From Pseudomonadota bacterium (lineage in GTDB: Bacteria > Desulfobacterota > Desulfovibrionia > Desulfovibrionales > Desulfovibrionaceae), in the NCBI GenBank assembly GCA_023438245.1, contig JAEXRD010000059.1:1-30713 (forward strand): 30,713 nt of DNA, read 5' to 3'. Position numbers and translations under genes: made by a program. Shown here in pieces: positions 19,594-28,027 of the stretch; position 1 is the stretch's first letter, and every line of letters begins with the position of its first letter. The notes beneath the pieces are model-generated. The model made no database searches and was not told the origin of the DNA. It was given only the letters and a program-made list of their open reading frames with translations.

Positions 19594-20147
19594 TGGCGCT
19601 GAAGCTGGACCTGAAGCTTGAGCTCACCCCGGAGCTGCGCCAGGTGGGCGCGCGCGCGGCCCTGGGCGCGGTGCTGCTGGCCGCCGTGGTGTTCCTGGCG
19701 GTGGTCATGCCGCTTGGCGAGGGCCGCAGGCTGGCGCGCGAGACCGTGGAGACCAGGGAGCGGGCCAAGCGCCAGCAGGCGTTGCTGCCCGCCTGGTCCA
19801 GCCTGAGCCAGTTTTCGTCCAACGCCACGGTGGGCGCGCTTTTGCCCCCGGCCAAGAAGCCCGTGGAGCGCGCCCGCGCCTACGCCGTGCCCGACGACAT
19901 TTCCCAGATGGCCCGCGCCCTGGGCGCGGACCCCGTGGACGTGACGCTCAATCCCGCTTCGCTGGCCAAGAGCCCGGACGCCATCGAGGTCAACGGCGTG
20001 TTCGCCGGGCCGTTCGACGCCCTGCGCGGACTGCTGGGGGCCTTTGCGGCGATGCCCAGCCTGGAGGCCATGGACAAGGTCGAGTTGCGCTCGGTGGACG
20101 GCCACCTGGAGATGTACATCCAGATGCGCGTGGCGCTGGGGGGCTGA
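19593..20147 (+). CDS. PilO-like (MshJ-like) inner-membrane alignment protein
   Basis: A 184-residue protein with a short cytoplasmic start, one membrane helix (about residues 20-42, AALGAVLLAAVVFLAVVMPL), a coiled-coil stretch (45-70) and a periplasmic ferredoxin-like domain ending in VELRSVDGHLEMYIQMRVAL. This plan is that of PilO/GspM. Sequence similarity is low across the family, so the call rests largely on architecture and on its place between the PilMN fusion and the PilP-like gene. The start overlaps the preceding stop by one base, so translation is probably coupled. It likely pairs with the PilN part of its neighbour in the periplasm. Confidence 0.75.
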   Translation: MALKLDLKLELTPELRQVGARAALGAVLLAAVVFLAVVMPLGEGRRLARETVETRERAKRQQALLPAWSSLSQFSSNATVGALLPPAKKPVERARAYAVPDDISQMARALGADPVDVTLNPASLAKSPDAIEVNGVFAGPFDALRGLLGAFAAMPSLEAMDKVELRSVDGHLEMYIQMRVALGG

Positions 20148-20153
20148 CCGGGC

Positions 20154-20657
20154 ATGGAGAAACGGCAGAAAATCCTCCTGGGAGTCATGGCGCTGACCGT
20201 TCTGGTGGCGCTGTACATGCAGTTCGGCATGGACTCCCCGGTCCCGGCGGGGGCCCCCCAGGCCGCCGGAGGACAGGCCCTGCCCGGGGCGGACCAGTTC
20301 CGGCTGGCCCCGGCGGAGAGCTACCGCCTGGAGGTGCTGGCCCAGAACGCCACGACCGACCCCTTCTACCGGGGCCTGGGCGTGCTCACCGCCGAGGAGC
20401 CCTCGGGCCAGGGCGAGGGGCCGGTGTACAGCGGGTTCATCCAGGCGGGCAAGCGGGCCTTCGCCGTGCTCGACGGCATAGAATACGGCCCCGGCGACGA
20501 ACTGGCCGACGGCGGCTGGAAGGTGAAGAGCATCGACAAAGCCCTTGTGCTGCTGGAGCGAACGGATGGCTCCACGGGACGCAAGGTGACCAGGAGCATT
20601 CCCCTCGTGGAGAGCGAGACCGACAAGATCCGCATACGGGTGGTGAAAAAAAGATGA
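20154..20657 (+). CDS. PilP-like (MshK/GspC-like) periplasmic protein
   Basis: A 167-residue protein anchored by an N-terminal helix (residues 7-24, ILLGVMALTVLVALYMQF). A disordered Pro/Ala/Gly-rich stretch is followed by a T-D-P-F motif near residue 64, typical of PilP and GspC, and by a small beta domain (YSGFIQAGKRAFAVLDGIEYGPGDEL onwards, about residues 92-165). In pilus and type II systems this homology-region domain contacts the secretin N-domain. Classical PilP is a lipoprotein; here there is a plain membrane anchor, which is closer to GspC. Its end overlaps the secretin start by four bases (ATGA). Confidence 0.75.
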   Translation: MEKRQKILLGVMALTVLVALYMQFGMDSPVPAGAPQAAGGQALPGADQFRLAPAESYRLEVLAQNATTDPFYRGLGVLTAEEPSGQGEGPVYSGFIQAGKRAFAVLDGIEYGPGDELADGGWKVKSIDKALVLLERTDGSTGRKVTRSIPLVESETDKIRIRVVKKR

Positions 20658-22342
20658 GAACCATACGCAACGCGCCGCCGCCGCTTGTCGCGGTCTTTCT
20701 GGTGCTGCTGCTGGCGCTGTCCGGCTGCGCGCAGAAGTCCTCCCCGCCCATCCCCTCGTCCGAGGAGCAGATGGAGGCCTGGAAGGCCATGGAAAAGCAG
20801 GCCCAGGGGCATTCCCCCAGGGGCAGCATCCAGACCGGGGACACCAGCACCGTCATCCACAAGCCCGAACCTTTCGACAAGCTGCGGCAGGACGCCCAGC
20901 GCCCCCTGCCCGGCATGCGCATCAGCCTGCGCATGCACAACGCCGACGTGGTGGCCGTGATCCAGGCCCTGGCCCGCGCCGCGAACCTGAGCATCGTGGT
21001 GAGCCCCGGCGTCAACGGAACCCTCAACGTCAACATCGTGGAGCGCCCCTGGAGCGAGGTGTTCAAGGGCGTGCTGGCGGCCAACAAGCTGGTGCACACC
21101 TTCGACGGCGACACCATCCGCGTGCTGGCCAAGGAGGACCTGAAGAGCGAGCTGGAGCTGGAGACCACCCAGCTGGCCACCCTGGCCACGCGCCAGGCCC
21201 TGCGCTCCGCCGGGCCCCTGCACACCAGCATCACGTCCATCCGCTTCTCCGACGCCAAGAACCTGCAGAAAACCGTGGAGAAAAGCCTTTCCAAGGACAA
21301 GGACGGCAAGCCCGTTGGCTCCGTGGAAGTGGACGAGTACACCAATTCACTCGTGGTCCAGGCCGTGGAGCCGGACATGGAGAAGATCGGCAAGCTCTTG
21401 GCCCGGCTGGACGCCCCGCGCGCCCAGATCAAGCTCAAGGCGCACATCGTGGAGACCACCAAGGAAGTGGCCCGCGACCTGGGCATCCTCTGGGGCGGCA
21501 ACTATTCCGGGGCGGTGCGCAGCGGCAACCGGGTGGGCCTGTTCGGCGGCTCGTCGGTGACCACCACCACTTCCGGGGGCACCACCAGCACCGATACCAA
21601 GTCCACCGTGGGCACCGGTTTGCTGGGGCCCCTGGCCCTGGCGCTGCCCGCGTCCCCCGTGGGCCAGGGGGCGGGCATGGCCCTGGGCATGAGCTTCGGC
21701 AAGGTCGGCGGCAACATCCTGGAGACCCAGCTGCAGGCCCTGGCCACCGAGAACAAGCTGAACATCATCTCCAGCCCGTCCATCACCACCATGGACAACC
21801 AGAAGGCCTACACCGAGAGCGGCGAGCGCGTACCCTACTCGACCTCCACCGGCACCGGCACGGACAAGACCTACACCGTGCAGTTCCAGGACGCCACCAT
21901 GCGCCTGGAGATCACCCCCCACGTCATCGACGAGAACTTCATCCGCCTGGCCGTGCTGGTGCAGAAGGACGAGGTGGACACCGCCCGCAAGGACACGCAG
22001 GGCAACCCCTACATCGTCAAGAAGAAGACCGAGACCACGCTCATCGCCCGCAACGGCGAGACCGTGGTCATCTCCGGGCTGTCCAAGCTCAGGAACGAGC
22101 TGCGCAAGTCCGGCGTGCCGGGCCTGCAGGACGTGCCCATCCTGGGCGCGCTGGCCAGCAGCGAGGGCCGCAGCGACCTCAAGGACGAGTACCTGATCTT
22201 CATCACCCCCACGGTGCTGGAGGACTGGAGGCCGGGCGAGCGGCAGAAGTCCTTCGAGGAGGTCAGGCGCGAGACCGACGAGGCCCGCGAGGCCGCAAGG
22301 CTCCGCGAGCAGGGCGCCCAGCAGCAGGGAGGTCGCCAATGA
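20654..22342 (+). CDS. mshL: MshL/PilQ-type secretin lipoprotein
   Basis: A 562-residue outer-membrane channel subunit. The signal peptide ends in a lipobox LSGC with Cys25, so the mature protein should be lipidated. An STN-like N-domain lies near 95-175 (ISLRMHNADVVAVIQALAR and on), a secretin N1-type domain near 210-260, and the beta-barrel secretin domain near 260-525, with the conserved VPILGALASS and DEYLIFITPTVL segments. A Ser/Thr/Gly-rich stretch near 300-318 is likely part of the gate region. A charged tail (525-562) may be the S-domain or a disordered end. The length of about 560 is that of MshL rather than the larger PilQ. It forms the outer-membrane pore for the pilus. Confidence 0.92.
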   Translation: MRTIRNAPPPLVAVFLVLLLALSGCAQKSSPPIPSSEEQMEAWKAMEKQAQGHSPRGSIQTGDTSTVIHKPEPFDKLRQDAQRPLPGMRISLRMHNADVVAVIQALARAANLSIVVSPGVNGTLNVNIVERPWSEVFKGVLAANKLVHTFDGDTIRVLAKEDLKSELELETTQLATLATRQALRSAGPLHTSITSIRFSDAKNLQKTVEKSLSKDKDGKPVGSVEVDEYTNSLVVQAVEPDMEKIGKLLARLDAPRAQIKLKAHIVETTKEVARDLGILWGGNYSGAVRSGNRVGLFGGSSVTTTTSGGTTSTDTKSTVGTGLLGPLALALPASPVGQGAGMALGMSFGKVGGNILETQLQALATENKLNIISSPSITTMDNQKAYTESGERVPYSTSTGTGTDKTYTVQFQDATMRLEITPHVIDENFIRLAVLVQKDEVDTARKDTQGNPYIVKKKTETTLIARNGETVVISGLSKLRNELRKSGVPGLQDVPILGALASSEGRSDLKDEYLIFITPTVLEDWRPGERQKSFEEVRRETDEAREAARLREQGAQQQGGRQ

Positions 22343-23712
22343 ATCCCTTCCAGGCGTTGAACGTGGAGCGGGAGCCGTTTTCCAACACCCCCGACCCGCA
22401 CTTCCTGGCCCGCACCCGGCAGCACGCCACCTGCCTGCAGGAGCTGGAGATCTCCATCCGCCTGCGCCGGGGGCTCAATGTCGTCACCGGGGAGATCGGC
22501 ACCGGCAAGACCACGCTGTGCCGCAGCCTGGTGCGCGCCTTCGCCGGGGAGCCCGAAACCGACCTGCACCTGATGCTGGACCCGCAGTTCAGCTCCTGCG
22601 AGGAGTTCCTGCGGGTGGTGCTGGCCATGCTCACGCGGGTGGAGCCCGACCCGGAGCTGGGCCTGTGGCAGCTCAAGGAGGCCATCAAGCAGGAGCTGTT
22701 CCGCCAGGGCATGCTCATGCGCAGGCTGGTGGTGCTGGTCATCGACGAGGGCCAGAAGATGGCCCCGGAGAACCTGGAGCTGTTGCGCGAGCTGCTCAAC
22801 TACGAGACCAACTCCGTCAAGCTGCTGCAGATCGTCATTTTCGCCCAGCGCGAGCTGGAGCCCGTGCTGGACGCCATGCCCAACCTCAAGGACCGGGTGA
22901 ACGTGCTGCGCAGGCTTTCCGCGCTGACCCTGGGCGAAACCCGCGCCATGATCCGCCACCGGCTGGCCGTGGCCGCCGCCGGCCCGGAGGGCGCGGAGCT
23001 CTCCGCCCGGCTGTTCAGCCCGCTGGCGGTGCTGGCCGTGCACCGCCTCTCCGGCGGCTCGCCGCGCAAGATCGTGCGCCTGTGCCACAAGGCCATGCTG
23101 GAGATGCTGGTGCGCGGAAAATCCCGCGTGGGCGTGCTGGAGGTGCTCTCCGCCCGCCACCAGGGCGAGGGCCTGGCCCCCTGGAGCTCCTCGCCCCGGG
23201 CGGCGCGGGCGGCGCTGGCCCTGGCCAGCGTGGGCGGCGTCACGCTGACGCTCATGCTCACCCTGGGCGGCGGCGGACCGGTGCTTTCCGGCCTGCCCGC
23301 GGCGGCCACCGGGCAGCAGCGCTCCGCAGAGGGCGACGCCCTGGCGGCCAGCGCGCTGGAGGCCAAGGCCCTGGAGGTCCGCCAGGCCTCCCTCGGACAG
23401 GGTGAGCGCGACATGCCCGAGGGCCTGACCCTGCGCCCCGGAGAGGGCGGCGGGGACGACGCCCCGGCCCCGCGCGTGTCGCTGCTGCCGCACGCGGACC
23501 AGGGCCCGGCCATGCGCGGCGAGGTCACGGCGGCGAAACCTGTGCAGCCCGCCAGCGTCAAGGATTCGGACGCTGCCGAAACCCGGCCCCAGGCCCGGCC
23601 CGCGGCCGTCCACGAGGTCGAGCCGCCCAGGGTGGTCAAGGCCCGGCTCATCGACGCCAATTCGGACAAGCCCCTTGCGGGCGCACTGAACCTGAGCCTG
23701 GCGCGGCCCTAG
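22339..23712 (+). CDS. mshM: ExeA/MshM-like AAA ATPase with membrane anchor
   Basis: A 457-residue protein. The start MNPFQALNVEREPFSNTPDP is typical of ExeA/GspA/MshM. The P-loop is GEIGTGKTT near residues 51-59; Walker B is VLVIDEGQK near 131-139, followed by LLREL and a C-terminal AAA lid with RLSGGSPRKIVRLC. One membrane helix lies near 288-311, followed by a 145-residue periplasmic part rich in Ala, Pro and charged residues with no recognised peptidoglycan-binding domain. In related systems this ATPase helps the secretin pass through peptidoglycan. Classical MshM is about 290 residues; the extra tail may replace the MshN gene, which is missing here. It overlaps the secretin gene by four bases (ATGA). 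Confidence 0.87.
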   Translation: MNPFQALNVEREPFSNTPDPHFLARTRQHATCLQELEISIRLRRGLNVVTGEIGTGKTTLCRSLVRAFAGEPETDLHLMLDPQFSSCEEFLRVVLAMLTRVEPDPELGLWQLKEAIKQELFRQGMLMRRLVVLVIDEGQKMAPENLELLRELLNYETNSVKLLQIVIFAQRELEPVLDAMPNLKDRVNVLRRLSALTLGETRAMIRHRLAVAAAGPEGAELSARLFSPLAVLAVHRLSGGSPRKIVRLCHKAMLEMLVRGKSRVGVLEVLSARHQGEGLAPWSSSPRAARAALALASVGGVTLTLMLTLGGGGPVLSGLPAAATGQQRSAEGDALAASALEAKALEVRQASLGQGERDMPEGLTLRPGEGGGDDAPAPRVSLLPHADQGPAMRGEVTAAKPVQPASVKDSDAAETRPQARPAAVHEVEPPRVVKARLIDANSDKPLAGALNLSLARP

Positions 23713-23763
23713 GCCGGAATTTTTTCCTGGCGCAACCGACGACCCCCGTAAGGACGCACTGAA

Positions 23764-25488
23764 GTGAAACGCGAACGCAAGAGGCTGGGCGAACTGCTGG
23801 TGGAGGCCGGGGCCATCACCACGGAGCAGCTCGAGGAAGCCCTGGCCGGGCAGAAGAAGTCCGGCCTCAAGCTCGGCCAGTACCTCATCCAGTCCGGCAC
23901 GCTCAAGGAGAGCGTCATCATCGACTCGGTGAGCCGCCAGCTGCGCATCGACAAGTACACCCCGGCCAAGCATCCCTACGAGGAGCGCATCGACTCCTTC
24001 GTGGCCGAGGACATCGCCCAGCGCTACCACCTCGTGCCGATCATGAAGCGCGGCCACCTGCTCACCATCGCCATGACCGACCCCATGGACATCGCCGCGC
24101 TGGACGCCGTGGAGATCGCCACCAATCTGGAGGTGGAGCCGGTCATCTGCAGCGAGAACGACTTCGAGCTCTTGTTCAGCGCCATCTACGGGCGCGGCCA
24201 GGTGGACCGCAGCCTGCTGGAGGACATCGCCGCCGGAGGCGAGGAGGGCGAGATCACCACCTCGGCCGCACCACCGGAGGACCAGGAAGACATCGCCATC
24301 GACGCCCTGCAGGACCAGGCCACCCAGGCCCCGGTCATCCGGCTGGTGAACTCCATCCTGGCCCAGGCCGTGCGCGAGCACGCCAGCGACGTGCACATCA
24401 GCCCGGAGAAGGACAGCGTGCAGCTGCGCTTCCGCGTGGACGGCAAGCTCCGGCTGGTGCCCGCCCCGCCCAAGTCCGGGTTCCTGGCCCTGGTCAGCCG
24501 CGTCAAGATCATGGCCAACATGGACATCGCAGTGTCCAAGATTCCGCAGGACGGGCGCTTCACCTTCGTCACCCAGCGCCGCGAGTTCAACGTGCGCGTG
24601 TCCAGCCTGCCCACGGTGCACGGCGAGAACCTGGTGCTGCGGCTTCTGGAGCGCAACGCCCACGGCCTGAACCTGAACGAGCTGGGCCTGACCCCGGCGG
24701 ACCAGGCCAAGATCGAGAGCGCCGTGACCAAGCCCTACGGCCTGATCCTGGCCGCGGGCCCCACGGGCAGCGGCAAGAGCACCACGCTCTACGCGCTGCT
24801 CAAGCACATCAACAGCCCGGACATCAACATCGTGACCCTGGAAGACCCCGTGGAATACCGCATTCCCACGGTGCGCCAGGTGCAGCTCAACCGCAAGGCG
24901 GGCATGACCTTCGCCTCGGGCCTGCGCAGCATCCTGCGCCAGGACCCCGACGTGGTGCTCGTGGGCGAGGTGCGCGACGCCGAGACCGCCGAGATCGCCG
25001 TGCAGGCGGGCCTCACCGGCCACCGCGTGCTCACCACCCTGCACACCAACGACGCCGCCACGGCCATCACCCGGCTCATCGAGATGGGCATCCAGCCCTA
25101 TCTGGTCAGCACGGTGCTCCTGGCCTCCATCAGCCAGCGCCTCATCCGCAAGAACTGCCCGCACTGCCAGGAGACCTACCAGCCGCGCAAGGACCTGCTC
25201 CTGGCCTTCGGGCTCACGCAGGAGCTCATCTCCAAGATTTCGTTCCAGCGCGGGGCGGGCTGCCGCACCTGCCACCAGACCGGCTTCCTGGGCCGCATGG
25301 CCATCTACGAGGTGCTCCAGGTGAACGAAATGGTGCAGGACATGATCATGAGCGGGGCCACGGCCAAGGACATCGCCCGGGCCTGCGTGCAGGCCAAGAC
25401 CATGCGCACGCTCAAGGCCGACGCCCTGTCCAAGGTCGTCAAAGGCTTGACGACACTGGAGGAGGCCGCCGGAGCGGTGATGCTCTAG
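23764..25488 (+). CDS. mshE: MshE-type pilus extension ATPase with c-di-GMP (MshEN) domain
   Basis: A 574-residue GspE/PilB-family hexameric ATPase, started at GTG with an AAGGAC upstream. Residues 7-30 and 36-59 are two 24-residue MshEN motifs (RLG/KLG at the start, Gly16/Gly45 in the middle, Gln30/Gln59 at the end) separated by exactly five residues. This is the pattern known to bind cyclic di-GMP. The ATPase has Walker A GPTGSGKST near 332-340, the Asp box, Walker B RQDPDVVLVGEVRD and the His box HRVLTTLHTNDA. A zinc site is formed by CPHC (near 465) and CRTC (near 500). It powers pilus extension at the inner membrane. It lies 51 bases after the previous gene and 26 before the platform gene. 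Confidence 0.95.
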   Translation: MKRERKRLGELLVEAGAITTEQLEEALAGQKKSGLKLGQYLIQSGTLKESVIIDSVSRQLRIDKYTPAKHPYEERIDSFVAEDIAQRYHLVPIMKRGHLLTIAMTDPMDIAALDAVEIATNLEVEPVICSENDFELLFSAIYGRGQVDRSLLEDIAAGGEEGEITTSAAPPEDQEDIAIDALQDQATQAPVIRLVNSILAQAVREHASDVHISPEKDSVQLRFRVDGKLRLVPAPPKSGFLALVSRVKIMANMDIAVSKIPQDGRFTFVTQRREFNVRVSSLPTVHGENLVLRLLERNAHGLNLNELGLTPADQAKIESAVTKPYGLILAAGPTGSGKSTTLYALLKHINSPDINIVTLEDPVEYRIPTVRQVQLNRKAGMTFASGLRSILRQDPDVVLVGEVRDAETAEIAVQAGLTGHRVLTTLHTNDAATAITRLIEMGIQPYLVSTVLLASISQRLIRKNCPHCQETYQPRKDLLLAFGLTQELISKISFQRGAGCRTCHQTGFLGRMAIYEVLQVNEMVQDMIMSGATAKDIARACVQAKTMRTLKADALSKVVKGLTTLEEAAGAVML

Positions 25489-25514
25489 GCCGCAAGCGTC
25501 GGGGGGAGAGGGGC

Positions 25515-26762
25515 ATGCCATTCTACAAATACAGCGCCATCACCGATTCCGGAGGCACCGCCTCCGGTGTGGTGGAGGCCTCCTCCCTGGCCCAGGCCCA
25601 GGACCTGCTGGCCGCGCGCGGGCTGATGCCCACCAAGGTGGCCGAGACCTCGGCCCCGGGCGCGTCGGGCGGCTCCGGGCAAAGCTTCCTGGCCAATCTG
25701 TCCGGCCGCATGAAGGCCATCAAGCCCCAGGACGTCATCCTCTTCACCAAGCAGCTGCGCACCCTGCTCAACGCGGGCATCCCGGTGCTCCAGTCCCTGG
25801 AGGTGCTGCGCGACCAGACCGAGCACCCGCGCCTGAAGGACGCCATCGTCAGCATCGCCGGGGAGATCAAGAGCGGCTCCACTCTCTCCCGGGCCTTCGC
25901 CAAGCACCAGGACATCTTCAGCGAGCTGTACTGCAACATGATCCGCGCGGGCGAGATCTCCGGCACGCTCACCGAGGTGCTGGACCGGCTCATCTACATC
26001 ATCGAGCACGAGAACAAGACCAAGAAGGACATCAAGAGCGCGCTCACCTATCCCATCGTGGTGGTGGTCGCGCTGGTGGCGGCCTTCTTCATCCTCATCC
26101 TGTTCGTGCTGCCGCAGTTCGTCACGCTGTTCGACAAGGCGGGCATCGACCTGCCCCTGCCCACCAAGATCTGCCTGGGCATCTACGCCGCGCTGACCAC
26201 GTACTGGTACCTGCTGGCGGGGGCCGTGGGCGCGCTGGTCTTCGCCATCATCACCTACTGCCGCACCGACCAGGGCAAGATCGCGCGCGACGGTTTCTTC
26301 CTGCGCATTCCCATCCTTGGCCCGGTGTTCCAGAAGGCCGCCATGGCCCGCTTCGCCAGCATCTTCGCCATCCTCCAGGCCAGCGGCATCACGGTCCTGG
26401 AGAGCATGGACATCCTGGCCGGAACCATCGGCAACCACTACGTTGCGCGCGACTTCCGCGCCCTGCGCGAGAAGCTGGAGCAGGGGCGCGGCCTGGCCGG
26501 ACCCCTGGCCCAGGCCAAGTCCTTCACGCCCATGATGGTCTCCATGGTCAGCATCGGCGAGGAGACCGGCAACATGGAGGACATGCTGCGCGAGGCCGCC
26601 CACCACTACGACTACGAGGTGGAGTATTCCGTGTCAAAAATGAGCGAATTGCTCGGGCCCATCCTGGTGGCAGGGCTGACGGGCGTGGTGGGCTTCTTCG
26701 CGCTGGCCATCTTCCTGCCATTGGTGGAGCTGATGCAACACTCCATGAGTGGGCTGAAATAG
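25515..26762 (+). CDS. mshG: PilC/GspF/MshG inner-membrane platform protein
   Basis: A 415-residue polytopic protein starting MPFYKYSAITDSGG, the standard beginning of the family, after a GGGGGGAGAGGGG site. Two T2SSF domains lie near residues 70-195 and 275-397, each a helical bundle; the motifs QLRTLLNAGIPVLQSLE and FASIFAILQASGITVLESM are the paired repeats. Membrane helices are near 172-195, 220-240 and 380-402. It anchors the extension ATPase and draws pilin subunits out of the membrane. It is the last gene of the co-directional machine block before a 226-base gap with a separate promoter. Confidence 0.95.
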   Translation: MPFYKYSAITDSGGTASGVVEASSLAQAQDLLAARGLMPTKVAETSAPGASGGSGQSFLANLSGRMKAIKPQDVILFTKQLRTLLNAGIPVLQSLEVLRDQTEHPRLKDAIVSIAGEIKSGSTLSRAFAKHQDIFSELYCNMIRAGEISGTLTEVLDRLIYIIEHENKTKKDIKSALTYPIVVVVALVAAFFILILFVLPQFVTLFDKAGIDLPLPTKICLGIYAALTTYWYLLAGAVGALVFAIITYCRTDQGKIARDGFFLRIPILGPVFQKAAMARFASIFAILQASGITVLESMDILAGTIGNHYVARDFRALREKLEQGRGLAGPLAQAKSFTPMMVSMVSIGEETGNMEDMLREAAHHYDYEVEYSVSKMSELLGPILVAGLTGVVGFFALAIFLPLVELMQHSMSGLK

Positions 26763-26881
26763 CTCTGGGAAAATACGTAGCGGATGAGCGTGGCCGGGGC
26801 TTGCGGAAGCCTGGACAACACCGTTCACCCTTGTTAATGAATAGATGGTCTCGATGGTACATTGATCGCGTGGCGTGCCGG

Positions 26882-26897
26882 TGGCATAAGAATTGCT
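26882..26897 (+). promoter_or_regulatory. Sigma-54 promoter of the pilin gene
   Basis: TGGCATA, four bases, then TTGC followed by T matches the -24/-12 consensus TGGCACG-N4-TTGCA with exact spacing (GG at 26883-26884, GC at 26895-26896). Transcription would start near 26908, leaving a leader of about 80 bases before the pilin ATG. Sigma-54 control of major pilins through PilSR-type regulators is well known; no such regulator is in the window. The rest of the 226-base gap shows no gene. Confidence 0.8.
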
Positions 26898-26988
26898 ACT
26901 GTTTTTTCGAGTCTGGAGCCAAGCCCGCGAGGGCTGAAAATAGGCCAAATTTTCCTGGGCAGCCGGGAACACACCAAGGAGGAGACAC

Positions 26989-27399
26989 ATGAGCGTCAAG
27001 AGGAACAAGAGGGAGAGGGGCTTCACCCTCATCGAACTGATCTCGGTCATCATCATCCTGGGCATCCTGGCTGCGGTCATCACGCCCAAGTATTTCGACA
27101 TGACCAGCAAGGCCCAGGACGCGGCGTACAACGCGGCTCTTTCCGAGGGCACCGCCCGCTTCAACATGGCCTACGCCACCTACATCTTGGAGAAGCAGGC
27201 CAAGCCCGCCAACATCCTCACCGACCTCAGCAACTCCACCCTGCTGAACCTGACGAACGGCAAGGTGAGCGTCGGCGACTACCAGATCGGCTACGCCAAC
27301 CCCGACACCACCGGCACCGGCGGCAAGTTCGTGCTCACTGTGTACGACACCACCGGCACGACTCCCCATAAGACTAAGGACATTCCCTGGCCGCAGTAG
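26989..27399 (+). CDS. Type IV prepilin, probable major pilin
   Basis: A 136-residue prepilin with an 11-residue basic leader ending ERG, then FTLIELISVIIILGILAAVITPKYF. Cleavage after Gly11 leaves Phe at position 1 and the required Glu at position 5. The rest is a short soluble domain ending DIPWPQ. There are no cysteines, so the C-terminal disulphide loop of many type IVa pilins is missing. GAGGAG precedes the ATG. It has its own sigma-54 promoter and a strong terminator directly after it, as expected for the most abundant subunit. The neighbour at 27487 is a diverged paralogue of the same length. Confidence 0.93.
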   Translation: MSVKRNKRERGFTLIELISVIIILGILAAVITPKYFDMTSKAQDAAYNAALSEGTARFNMAYATYILEKQAKPANILTDLSNSTLLNLTNGKVSVGDYQIGYANPDTTGTGGKFVLTVYDTTGTTPHKTKDIPWPQ

Positions 27400-27426
27400 A
27401 CCCGGGTTAGCGCTGCAAGAAAGACA

Positions 27427-27449
27427 GGGGGGAGCTATCCCCCCTTTTT
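27427..27449 (+). terminator. Rho-independent terminator after the major pilin
   Basis: GGGGGGA (27427-27433) pairs perfectly with TCCCCCC (27438-27444) around a GCTA loop, followed by five T. It lies 27 bases after the pilin stop and before the second pilin, so the second pilin depends on read-through or on a promoter of its own. Confidence 0.92.
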
Positions 27450-27486
27450 GGTTGCCCCGTTCCTGGCGCGCATGCTATCGGCTGTC

Positions 27487-27897
27487 ATGGGTCGTCCTTT
27501 TGCCAGCATCCGCCCCGCGCCGAACGGCTTCACGCTCATCGAGCTGATTGCCGTCATCGTGTTGCTCGGCATTCTTGCGGCATACATCGTGCCGCGTTAC
27601 TCCGGCTTCGTCGAGTCGACCGTAACCGCCTCGGCCAAGACCGCGGCCACGGAGGGAATGTCCCGACTGCGGGGAGCGACCCAGCTCTTCGTCTTGGATA
27701 CCAGCCACCCCCCCGCCAGCCTTGCCGACATCTCCAACGCCACCTACCTGAATCTCGACGCGGACAATGCGGTGAACGTGGGCGGCTTCATGGTCAAGTA
27801 TACGCCGGTGGGCGGCACGCCGCCCCAGGTGCAGATCCAGGTCTTCGACGCCACCGGGACCACCCAGCAGCATTCCTTGATTGTTCCCTGGCCCTAG
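27487..27897 (+). CDS. Second type IV prepilin, paralogue of the major pilin
   Basis: A protein of 136 residues from the ATG at 27487; an ATG at 27472 would add five. Neither has a clear ribosome site. The leader ends PNG rather than the usual basic residue plus Gly, then FTLIELIAVIVLLGILAAYIVPRY, with Glu at position 5. Its soluble part can be aligned with the first pilin (TEG/SEG, NATYLNL/NSTLLNL, VFDATGTT/VYDTTGTT) and ends VPWP like the first (IPWPQ). No cysteines occur. The weak start, and its position behind a strong terminator, suggest low expression, as for a minor or alternative pilin. Confidence 0.85.
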   Translation: MGRPFASIRPAPNGFTLIELIAVIVLLGILAAYIVPRYSGFVESTVTASAKTAATEGMSRLRGATQLFVLDTSHPPASLADISNATYLNLDADNAVNVGGFMVKYTPVGGTPPQVQIQVFDATGTTQQHSLIVPWP

Positions 27898-27934
27898 CGT
27901 CTGCCTCCGTCCCCATCTTCCCCTTTGCTTTCCG

Positions 27935-27968
27935 CCACGCCCGAGCGTATACGTACGTTCAGGCGTGG
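27935..27968. repeat. Inverted repeat between second pilin and pilT
   Basis: CCACGCC (27935-27941) pairs with GGCGTGG (27962-27968), with two further pairs after one mismatch, around a loop containing CGTATACG and TACGTA, both self-complementary. No T-run follows. It may be a terminator-like 3' structure of the pilin transcript or an operator ahead of pilT. Confidence 0.45.
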
Positions 27969-28027
27969 GACTGCCGCGCCCACGCCCCGCATTTCCCACC
28001 CCGCGCCACGCAGGAGGCCCGCATTCC

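Noticed and set aside
22009..25521. 1170-residue minus-strand frame opposite the ATPase genes
   Set aside because: It covers mshL, mshM and mshE in antisense and has no family pattern; the plus-strand genes are certain.
17551..26762. Type II secretion system
   Set aside because: The order and lengths fit MSHA better. There are no GspG-K pseudopilin sets, and the MshEN motif and adjacent PilT/PilU indicate a pilus.
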